Shown here one piece after another: positions 1-5,080 of a DNA stretch of 5,080 nt. The notes under the pieces were generated by a model. It worked only from the letters and a program-made list of their open reading frames with translations, was not told the origin of the DNA and did not search any database. The position numbers and the translations under genes are program-made. The stretch comes from Bacteroidales bacterium. Its GTDB lineage: Bacteria; Bacteroidota; Bacteroidia; Bacteroidales; VadinHA17. The stretch's first letter is position 1; each line of letters begins with the position of its first letter. Where the stretch lies: NCBI GenBank assembly GCA_003155705.1, contig PMEC01000051.1, positions 20,167-25,246 of the forward strand. Reading direction: 5' to 3'.

Positions 1-59
1 TGTGAATAGGCAGGCAGGACTGCAATTATCGTCAGAAAAAGTATAACCGTTTTTTTCAT
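1..59 (-). CDS. Partial secreted or envelope protein, N-terminal signal peptide only
   Basis: An ATG at 59-57 on the minus strand opens a frame that runs off the left edge of the window after 19 full codons. The residues form a classic Sec signal peptide: MKKT at the start, a hydrophobic core (VILFLTIIAVL) and a polar end (PAYS). The next codon begins CA, so it is His or Gln; Gln directly after the cleavage site would match the two secreted enzymes elsewhere in the window. There is no lipobox Cys in the visible part, so it is more likely cleaved by signal peptidase I than lipidated. A strong ribosome binding site lies 5 nt upstream and supports the start. The gene is divergent from the NADH dehydrogenase. 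Nothing can be said about the mature protein. Confidence 0.72.
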   Translation of the reverse strand, partial: MKKTVILFLTIIAVLPAYS

Positions 60-64
60 TTTTA

Positions 65-70
65 CTCCTT
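65..70 (-). promoter_or_regulatory. Shine-Dalgarno sequence of the left-edge gene
   Basis: The minus strand reads AAGGAG at 70-65, with 5 nt between it and the ATG at 59-57. This is a near-ideal match to the anti-Shine-Dalgarno sequence and fixes the start of the truncated gene. None of the other starts in this window has a comparable site, as is usual in Bacteroidota. Confidence 0.7.
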
Positions 71-98
71 TAAGTTTTTAAAATGCTACTATTTTGAT

Positions 99-125
99 CA
101 AAAGTAATTTTTTTTAAAAGACAAA
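99..125 (-). promoter_or_regulatory. Candidate Bacteroidota sigma-70 promoter for the left-edge gene
   Basis: The minus strand carries TACTTTTG at 106-99, matching the Bacteroidota -7 consensus TAnnTTTG exactly. A TTTG at 125-122 could be the -33 element, but the spacing is only 15 nt, shorter than the roughly 19-21 nt usually described. Transcription would start near 92, giving a leader of about 33 nt that includes the Shine-Dalgarno site. The position is sensible, but in AT-rich DNA such matches arise by chance. Confidence 0.35.
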
Positions 126-137
126 TTACGACTACCT

Positions 138-145
138 TAACTTTG
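138..145 (+). promoter_or_regulatory. Candidate -7 element for the NADH dehydrogenase gene
   Basis: TAACTTTG matches the Bacteroidota -7 consensus TAnnTTTG exactly. No TTTG is found at the expected -33 distance; a T8A4 tract (108-119) lies there instead. If used, transcription would begin near 152 and give a leader of about 120 nt containing the inverted repeat at 189-234. The assignment rests on one short motif. Confidence 0.3.
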
Positions 146-188
146 TTTATCAGAAGAATTGGAAATCTTAATTTAATGAAACAAAAAC

Positions 189-234
189 ACCGGTTAATTG
201 CATCTTAAGGTACTATGTTGAACTATTAACCGGT
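189..234. repeat. Perfect 10-bp inverted repeat upstream of the NADH dehydrogenase
   Basis: The left arm ACCGGTTAAT (189-198) and right arm ATTAACCGGT (225-234) are perfect reverse complements separated by 26 nt. The end of the right arm is 38 nt before the NADH dehydrogenase start. No T-run follows, so it does not look like an intrinsic terminator. Further copies of the arm core GTTAAT occur at 242-247 and 255-260, so four copies (one inverted) sit within about 70 bp. It could be a paired operator for a dimeric regulator or an RNA stem in the leader. I do not recognise the motif as a known regulator site. Confidence 0.6.
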
Positions 235-272
235 TTCAAATGTTAATTTAGCGGGTTAATAAATTTGAATCG

Positions 273-1547
273 ATGATTAATATCCCGGAAACAGATAAAC
301 AAAGGGTTGTTATTGTGGGTTGTGGTTTTGCAGGACTGACCCTGGCAAAGAAACTGCGTAATTCCCAATTTCAGATCGTAATGCTTGATAAACATAATTA
401 TCACCAGTTTCAGCCATTGTTTTACCAGATAGCTTCAGCTGGTTTGGAGGCAAGCTCGATTACATTTCCAATTCGTAAAATATTTCAGAAATATAAAGAT
501 TTTCATATCCGAAAAGCATCAGTGGAGGAGGTCGATGCAGCTAATAAACAGTTAATTACATCAATTGGAAAGGTCAGATATGATATTTTGGTGCTTGCTC
601 ATGGTGCAACTAATTTTTATTTTGGTTCAGAAAAGATGCAGATATATTCGAAAGGAATGAAATCTATTGCTGAGGTTCTCGATTTAAGGAATTCACTGCT
701 CATGAATTTTGAAAATGCAGTAGCTGCAACAGATGAAGCTGAACAAAACAGATTGCTGAATATTGTAATAATAGGCGGCGGACCATCAGGTGTGGAGATA
801 GCGGGAGCCCTGGCGGAGATGAATAAGTATATTTTACCCAAAGATTATCCCGAGCTTAAAAATAAAAAGACTAATATTTTTCTTCTGGAAGGTACGCACC
901 GGCTTTTAAATGCTATGTCTGAAAAATCTTCTCAGAAATCGAAACAGTTTCTTGAAAATCTTGATGTCAAGGTTATGACTGGTACTTTAGCAGTCGACTG
1001 TGATGAAAAAAGTGTCACTACAAATAAAGGCGAAACAATAAGTACTGGTCTGATTATATGGACAGCAGGCATTTCAGGCAATAAGATAAAAGGTCTCGCG
1101 CCTGAAAATTATGGTAAAAACGGACGTCTGCTTGTTGACAGGTTTAACAGGGTAAAGGGTTATGAAAATATTTATGCCCTTGGCGACATTTCATTTATGA
1201 CTGAAGAAAAGTACCCAGCGGGCCATCCGCAGGTTGCACAAGTTGCAATTCAGCAGGCAAAACTGTTGGGGGAAAATCTTATAAAAGGTATATATACTAA
1301 GCCTCTTAAGGAATTTAATTATAAGGATTTAGGAACAATGGCCACGGTAGGGAAAAATCTTGCTGTGGTTGAATTGCCTTATATCCATTTTTATGGTGTA
1401 TTCGCGTGGTTTGTATGGATGTTTATCCATCTTATGAGCATCATCGGTGTCAGAAATAAACTTATAATATTTATTAACTGGGCGTGGAAATATTTCACTT
1501 ACGACCAATCCACCAGGTTGATACTCCGGCCTAAAAACTGTGGCTGA
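273..1547 (+). CDS. ndh: Type II NADH:quinone oxidoreductase (NDH-2)
   Basis: A 424-residue single-subunit flavoprotein that oxidises NADH and reduces membrane quinone without proton pumping, at the inner face of the cytoplasmic membrane. The two-dinucleotide-fold layout is clear. The FAD Rossmann motif G16-C-G-F-A-G21 ends its second strand at D39. The NADH fold has G168-G-G-P-S-G173 with E175, and E206 at the end of the following strand, where an acidic residue favours NADH over NADPH. The second FAD motif is YALGD (301-305). The A322-Q323...Q327-Q328 segment matches the quinone-site AQxxxQQ region of NDH-2. Residues about 371-406 are hydrophobic and aromatic, fitting the C-terminal membrane-anchoring part. 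Length is normal for the family. The ATG at 273 has no clear Shine-Dalgarno site, but it sits 11 codons before the first Rossmann strand, which is typical. The gene appears monocistronic and converges on the downstream gene. Confidence 0.93.
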   Translation: MINIPETDKQRVVIVGCGFAGLTLAKKLRNSQFQIVMLDKHNYHQFQPLFYQIASAGLEASSITFPIRKIFQKYKDFHIRKASVEEVDAANKQLITSIGKVRYDILVLAHGATNFYFGSEKMQIYSKGMKSIAEVLDLRNSLLMNFENAVAATDEAEQNRLLNIVIIGGGPSGVEIAGALAEMNKYILPKDYPELKNKKTNIFLLEGTHRLLNAMSEKSSQKSKQFLENLDVKVMTGTLAVDCDEKSVTTNKGETISTGLIIWTAGISGNKIKGLAPENYGKNGRLLVDRFNRVKGYENIYALGDISFMTEEKYPAGHPQVAQVAIQQAKLLGENLIKGIYTKPLKEFNYKDLGTMATVGKNLAVVELPYIHFYGVFAWFVWMFIHLMSIIGVRNKLIIFINWAWKYFTYDQSTRLILRPKNCG

Positions 1548-1561
1548 TTATCAGTTTTTTT
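1533..1561. terminator. Bidirectional intrinsic terminator between convergent genes
   Basis: AAAAACTG (1533-1540) and CAGTTTTT (1552-1559) are perfect 8-bp complements around an 11-nt loop. The right arm merges into a run of seven T (1555-1561) on the plus strand, and the left arm gives five T on the minus strand, so it could stop transcription from both converging genes. It overlaps the last codons of the NADH dehydrogenase and touches the stop codon of the opposing gene. A second, overlapping palindrome, CTGAT-T-ATCAG (1544-1554), includes the TGA stop. The stem is mostly A-T and probably modest in strength. Confidence 0.6.
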
Positions 1562-2594
1562 ATTCTATCCCTGAATAGAGCTTCATAAACTGAACTCTTT
1601 CGATAGCTGCAGGGTTTTCAAGATTTGCCTTATTCAGTTTTCCCCGGAAAGCATTAACGTCAGTGAATCCGTGTTTATTCATCCAATCTGAAGTTTTATT
1701 CAGAATTTCAGGAATCACATCAAATCCTTCACGATACAGAGCAGATGCGATCTGAACTGTTGTTGCTCCGGCAAGAAGCTGTTTAATGAAAGCTTTGTGA
1801 TCATGAACTCCGGTGGAGGCTGAAAGGTCGCAATCTACGTGTCCGGAAAGTATTGATATCCATCGAAGAGTATGGGTGAATTCCTCCGGTGAACTGTATA
1901 TTGATCCATGGCTAAGACTTATCTTATCTATATCAAAATCAGTATTATATGGCCTGTTAAAAAGAACAAGACCCTTTATCCCGGTCTGAGATAATTTCTG
2001 TACTGACTGTGCAATAGAGGAAAAATAGTACCCCATTTTCACGGCAATCGGTAATGTCACATAATTCCTGACTTCACTGATTATATTATAATATATTCTC
2101 TCATTGTCTTCTCCGCTTCTTCTCCAGTCTGAAGGGAGAATATAAATATTGAGTTCAAGGGCATCCACTTTAGTATCCTGGATTTTCTTTGCAAAAGAAT
2201 ACCAATCCTGGTTTGAAACGCAGTTTATACTGGCAATAACGGGAATATCTATAGACTTTTTTGCCTCTTTAAGAAAATCCAGGTATTTTTCGAGCGTATT
2301 CCTTTTGGCAAAATCATATATGTAGGAATATGCCTCATCATAATCATAAATCCTTTTGCTCAGAATTGTATCCGGAGCCTTGGTAAAGGTTTCCACATTC
2401 CCCAGGCCAGTCTTGATAACTTTCTCAATTTCAACATTTATCTGTTCTTCAAAGATAGATTTAACGACAATTGCCCCGACACCTTTATTTGCCAGTTCTT
2501 TAATATTGTCAATCGAATTTGTGAGGCCGCAACTGCCTGCTATCAAGGGGTTCCGGAGCTTTAACCCTAGATAAGTGGTCTGAAGGTTTTCCAT
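1560..2594 (-). CDS. Dihydroorotate dehydrogenase-like FMN-barrel protein
   Basis: A 344-residue TIM-barrel protein of the family annotated 'dihydroorotate dehydrogenase-like' (the PRK07565 type), common in Bacteroidota. Family features visible are L13-x-NPL-I-AGS near the N terminus, K45 in VVKSIFEEQ, ASINCVS (121-127), ALELNIYILPSD (145-156), IAVKMGYYF (183-191) with K186, LFNRPY (211-216), and ASTGVHD (259-265) leading into LLAGATTVQIASALYREG (273-290), where FMN phosphate is held in DHODs. True class 1 DHODs have a Cys in an NxSCPN loop, and class 2 enzymes a Ser at the same base position; here the loop reads NIYILPSD, so orotate synthesis is doubtful. I infer an FMN-dependent oxidoreductase of unknown substrate. 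No signal peptide or membrane segment is visible, so it is probably cytoplasmic. The ATG at 2594-2592 has no Shine-Dalgarno site, and the N-terminal motif fixes the start. Confidence 0.88.
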   Translation of the reverse strand: MENLQTTYLGLKLRNPLIAGSCGLTNSIDNIKELANKGVGAIVVKSIFEEQINVEIEKVIKTGLGNVETFTKAPDTILSKRIYDYDEAYSYIYDFAKRNTLEKYLDFLKEAKKSIDIPVIASINCVSNQDWYSFAKKIQDTKVDALELNIYILPSDWRRSGEDNERIYYNIISEVRNYVTLPIAVKMGYYFSSIAQSVQKLSQTGIKGLVLFNRPYNTDFDIDKISLSHGSIYSSPEEFTHTLRWISILSGHVDCDLSASTGVHDHKAFIKQLLAGATTVQIASALYREGFDVIPEILNKTSDWMNKHGFTDVNAFRGKLNKANLENPAAIERVQFMKLYSGIE

Positions 2595-2867
2595 AAAGAT
2601 GGGATCTTAATTTCTATTTGAATTCAGTCATATTTATAAATCGAAAAATAGAAAATATTTTTAACTTGTTTCACCATTTTAGTTCTGTTTACCTTTTTTC
2701 TTTCAGATGTTTTTACACAAACGTTGGCAAAAAGTGTAGTAGATATTCTAAAACTGTCAAAACTCAGGGATGATATTTGAATTTTATATTTAAATTGTAT
2801 CCATTATTAATATGAACATTTAAAGTATCAGATAAGTTTAATTATTCAGATTAGAAAACGGAAAACT
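2595..2867. other. Divergent intergenic region, DHOD-like (-) and GH2 (+)
   Basis: This 273-bp, very AT-rich gap must carry the promoters of both flanking genes. I find no exact TAnnTTTG in either direction, so no promoter can be placed. A short palindrome AAGAT-GGG-ATCTT (2596-2608) directly abuts the start of the DHOD-like gene and could form a small stem in its leader. No ORF of note, tRNA-like structure or repeat array is visible. Confidence 0.6.
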
Positions 2868-4721
2868 ATGAAAAATTATTTGTTGGTCATTGCAGGTATT
2901 ATCCTGTTCGAAGGGGTGGTTTCAGCTCAAAAAGCCGGATGGAAGATTGCTGGAGACAAAATATCAACTCCATGGGCTGAAAAGGTAGATCCTGCCTGTC
3001 CGTTACCTGAATATCCTCGTCCACAAATGGTTAGAAGTGAATGGAAGAATCTTAATGGTCTCTGGGATTATAAAATGACCGCATTAACAGCAGCAAAACC
3101 GACAACCTATCAGGGCAAAATTCTGGTTCCTTTTGCCATTGAATCTGCCCTTTCAGGTGTGAAAAAAGCAGTTGGTAAGGACAGTATTTTATGGTACAGA
3201 ACAAATTTTTCTATTCCAGTCACAATGAAAGGGAAGAATATTCTTTTGCATTTCGGAGCAGTTGATTGGAAATCAGATGTTTATATTGATGGGATTAGAA
3301 TAGGGACTCATCAGGGGGGATATGACCCCTTTACCTTTGATATAACTTCATATATAAAGAAAGCCAATCAGCATTCAATCGAACTGAGTGTCTGGGATCC
3401 ATGTGATAACGGACCTCAGCCACGGGGTAAACAGGTAAGCAAACCCAATAGTATTTGGTATACATCAGTGACTGGTATATGGCAGACAGTCTGGCTGGAG
3501 GCAGTTCCCGAAACTTATGTTTCTTTATTAAAACTAACTCCCGACATTGATAAACAGATTGTTACTGTCACTGCTGATATAGCAAAACCTATAGAAGGGG
3601 ATATTGTTAAAATTTCTGCTTTGGATGGCATTACCATAATTTCGGAAAAAGAGACAACGGGAAATTTAAAAACTGAATTACACATAAATAATCCAAAATT
3701 ATGGTCACCCGACAATCCTTTCTTATATGATCTGAAAGTATCATTGATTCGGAAAGGGAAAATTATTGATGAGGTGAAAAGCTATTTTGCTATGCGTAAG
3801 ATATCTCTGAAACCTGATAATAATGGGTTTTTAAGAATGGAATTAAATAATAGTTTTGTTTTCCAATATGGACCACTCGACCAGGGCTGGTGGCCCGACG
3901 GTCTATACACAGCTCCGACAGATGAGGCTCTTCATTATGATATTATAAAGACTAAAGAAATGGGCTTTAATATGATTAGGAAGCATGTGAAAGTCGAACC
4001 GGCTCGCTGGTATTATCATTGTGATAAGACAGGAATCATGGTATGGCAGGATATGCCAAGCGGTGATCTTGGAGGAGGAAAGTGGGGTACCCGACCAGGG
4101 ATGGAAGAAGGATACGATAAGACACGAACTGAAGAGTCAGAAAAGATTTACCGAACAGAATGGAATGCTATTATAGATTATCTTTATAATTCACCCTGTA
4201 TTGTTGTATGGGTACCTTTTAATGAAGGTTGGGGTCAGTTTAAAACAGCAGAGATTACTAACTGGACAATGCTGAAAGATCCTTCAAGATTAGTAAATAG
4301 CGCCAGCGGTGGTAGCTTTCATGAAACAGGACATTTGCTTGACCTGCATAATTATCCCGGACCGGTTATGGCTAAACCGGAGGTGTTCGGATCAAAACTA
4401 GCCCTGGTACTAGGTGAATACGGAGGCCTTGGATTGCCTCTTGAGGGACACACCTGGCTCAACAAGGACAACTGGGGATACAGAACCTATGCAAATTCGG
4501 ACACACTATTCTCTGCTTTTAAAAGTTTTCAATTACAGCTGGTGCCATATATTCTAAGAGGCCTCTCTGCTGCAGTTTATACACAAACAACAGATGTCGA
4601 GGTTGAATGCAATGGATTAATGACTTACGACAGGAAGGTGATAAAGATGCCGGCAGACAAACTCAAAGATGAAAGCAGAAAACTATATGATGCTGCAAAA
4701 ACGGTAGTGATACCAAAATAA
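2868..4721 (+). CDS. Secreted glycoside hydrolase family 2 (beta-galactosidase-like)
   Basis: A complete 617-residue retaining exo-glycosidase. Residues 1-20 form a Sec signal peptide ending VVSA, with cleavage before Q21; no lipobox Cys. The GH2 sugar-binding jelly roll spans about 50-220 (NLNGLWDY 61-68, LWYRTNFSIP 108-117, TGIWQTVWLE 202-211), an Ig-like domain about 221-315, and a TIM barrel about 320-590. GFNMIRKHVKVEP (366-378) and VWQDMP (402-407 region) are family signatures. The predicted acid/base is E453 in FNEGWG and the nucleophile E517 in GEYGG, so it should be active. Near the C terminus, CNGLMTYDRK (581-590) aligns with the E. coli GusA segment after its NxK motif, and that motif is absent, which argues against a beta-glucuronidase. 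It lacks the extra C-terminal domains of LacZ. It ends in tandem TAA codons. The GH51 gene follows 66 bp later, suggesting an operon and an arabinose-containing glycan. The exact sugar cleaved is unknown. Confidence 0.9.
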   Translation: MKNYLLVIAGIILFEGVVSAQKAGWKIAGDKISTPWAEKVDPACPLPEYPRPQMVRSEWKNLNGLWDYKMTALTAAKPTTYQGKILVPFAIESALSGVKKAVGKDSILWYRTNFSIPVTMKGKNILLHFGAVDWKSDVYIDGIRIGTHQGGYDPFTFDITSYIKKANQHSIELSVWDPCDNGPQPRGKQVSKPNSIWYTSVTGIWQTVWLEAVPETYVSLLKLTPDIDKQIVTVTADIAKPIEGDIVKISALDGITIISEKETTGNLKTELHINNPKLWSPDNPFLYDLKVSLIRKGKIIDEVKSYFAMRKISLKPDNNGFLRMELNNSFVFQYGPLDQGWWPDGLYTAPTDEALHYDIIKTKEMGFNMIRKHVKVEPARWYYHCDKTGIMVWQDMPSGDLGGGKWGTRPGMEEGYDKTRTEESEKIYRTEWNAIIDYLYNSPCIVVWVPFNEGWGQFKTAEITNWTMLKDPSRLVNSASGGSFHETGHLLDLHNYPGPVMAKPEVFGSKLALVLGEYGGLGLPLEGHTWLNKDNWGYRTYANSDTLFSAFKSFQLQLVPYILRGLSAAVYTQTTDVEVECNGLMTYDRKVIKMPADKLKDESRKLYDAAKTVVIPK

Positions 4722-4787
4722 TAAAAAGCACAATTATTATATGCTAAAAATATTCAATCTGTTCGGGACAATCTAAAAGCTGACCAC

Positions 4788-5080
4788 ATGAAAAATTATC
4801 TTAAAATCCATTACTCTGTATTAATAGTGGTTTTTCTGTTTTGGTTTTCAAATCCGGAAATGCAGGCACAGGAAATCACTGTCAGTGCAAACAAACCTAT
4901 TACCAGCATCAAACCAACTATGTGGGGTGTCTTTTTTGAAGACATAAATTTTGCAGCCGATGGTGGGCTATATGCAGAATTGATCAAAAACAGATCGTTT
5001 GAATTCCCGCTGTCCATGATGGGATGGAAACAGGTAAAAAAAGATGGGAGTGGTAGAACTTTACCTACATTTTATTCTCC
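4788..5080 (+). CDS. Alpha-L-arabinofuranosidase, GH51 type, N-terminal part (cut by window end)
   Basis: The first 97 codons of a secreted enzyme that runs off the right edge. It would remove terminal alpha-L-arabinofuranose from arabinan, arabinoxylan or arabinogalactan. The N terminus is a signal peptide (hydrophobic core VLIVVFLFWF, 11-20; end MQA, cleavage before Q28). Then comes the hallmark of large bacterial GH51 enzymes: I41-K-P-T-MWGVFFEDIN (45-54), AADGGLYAELIKNRSFEF (56-73) and MMGW (77-80). The catalytic Glu residues lie beyond the window and cannot be checked. The start is the ATG just upstream of the signal peptide, with no Shine-Dalgarno site. It lies 66 bp after the GH2 gene on the same strand with no clear terminator between, so co-transcription is likely. 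Its first 12 bases are identical to those of the GH2 gene, probably a shared AT-rich, Lys-rich start and not homology. Confidence 0.88.
   Translation, partial: MKNYLKIHYSVLIVVFLFWFSNPEMQAQEITVSANKPITSIKPTMWGVFFEDINFAADGGLYAELIKNRSFEFPLSMMGWKQVKKDGSGRTLPTFYS

Noticed and set aside
617..841. Minus-strand open frame of 74 codons inside the NADH dehydrogenase gene
   Set aside because: It lies wholly within a well-supported gene on the other strand and resembles no family; it is a shadow frame.
2356..2574. Plus-strand open frame of 72 codons inside the DHOD-like gene
   Set aside because: Antisense to conserved N-terminal coding sequence, with no recognisable protein features; a shadow frame.
2714..2738. 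TACAC...GTGTA inverted repeat around AAACGTTGGC upstream of the GH2 gene, considered as a LacI-type or other operator
   Set aside because: The arms are only 5 bp with a 15-nt spacer, easily expected by chance in this AT-rich gap, and the centre does not match an operator I can name.
2776..2802. TTTG followed 18 nt later by TATCCATT, considered as the GH2 promoter
   Set aside because: The second element lacks the TTTG half of the -7 consensus, so the match is too weak to annotate.
3515..3715. Minus-strand open frame of 66 codons inside the GH2 gene
   Set aside because: Antisense to the Ig-like domain coding region, with no supporting start signal or motif.
4717..4743. AATAAT...ATTATT repeat after the GH2 stop, considered as a terminator
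   Set aside because: The stem would be all A-T with no following T-run, so it is unlikely to end transcription before the GH51 gene.
4811..5017. Minus-strand open frame of 68 codons over the GH51 start
   Set aside because: The plus strand encodes a signal peptide and clear GH51 motifs here, so the antisense frame is incidental.

Overview
The window looks like chromosomal DNA from a member of the Bacteroidota. The evidence is AT-rich DNA, genes mostly without Shine-Dalgarno sequences, secreted proteins whose predicted mature ends begin with Gln, and a 'dihydroorotate dehydrogenase-like' protein of a kind common in that phylum. I infer the phylum from family resemblance and style, not from a marker gene. 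No rRNA, tRNA, CRISPR array, insertion sequence or phage gene is visible.

Layout, left to right. Positions 1-59 hold the start of a minus-strand gene: a signal peptide, cut by the window edge. A divergent intergenic region follows (60-272), with one promoter candidate for each direction and a perfect 10-bp inverted repeat. Next is a type II NADH dehydrogenase (273-1547, plus), which feeds electrons from NADH to the quinone pool without pumping protons. It converges, across 12 bp and a compact bidirectional terminator, on a minus-strand FMN-barrel protein of the dihydroorotate dehydrogenase-like family (1560-2594), which lacks the usual catalytic Cys loop. A second divergent gap (2595-2867) leads to two plus-strand secreted glycoside hydrolases: a complete GH2 enzyme (2868-4721) and, 66 bp downstream, the N-terminal 97 codons of a GH51-type alpha-L-arabinofuranosidase (4788 to the window end).

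Functionally there are two blocks. The left half is housekeeping or redox metabolism. The right half is the start of a carbohydrate-degradation cluster, probably co-transcribed, acting in the periplasm or outside the cell on arabinose-containing plant glycans such as arabinan, arabinogalactan or arabinoxylan. The exact glycan cannot be read from this window. I see no convincing novel system. The points most worth a second look are the altered active-site loop of the DHOD-like protein, the repeat cluster upstream of the NADH dehydrogenase, and the GH2/GH51 pair as the edge of a possible larger locus.
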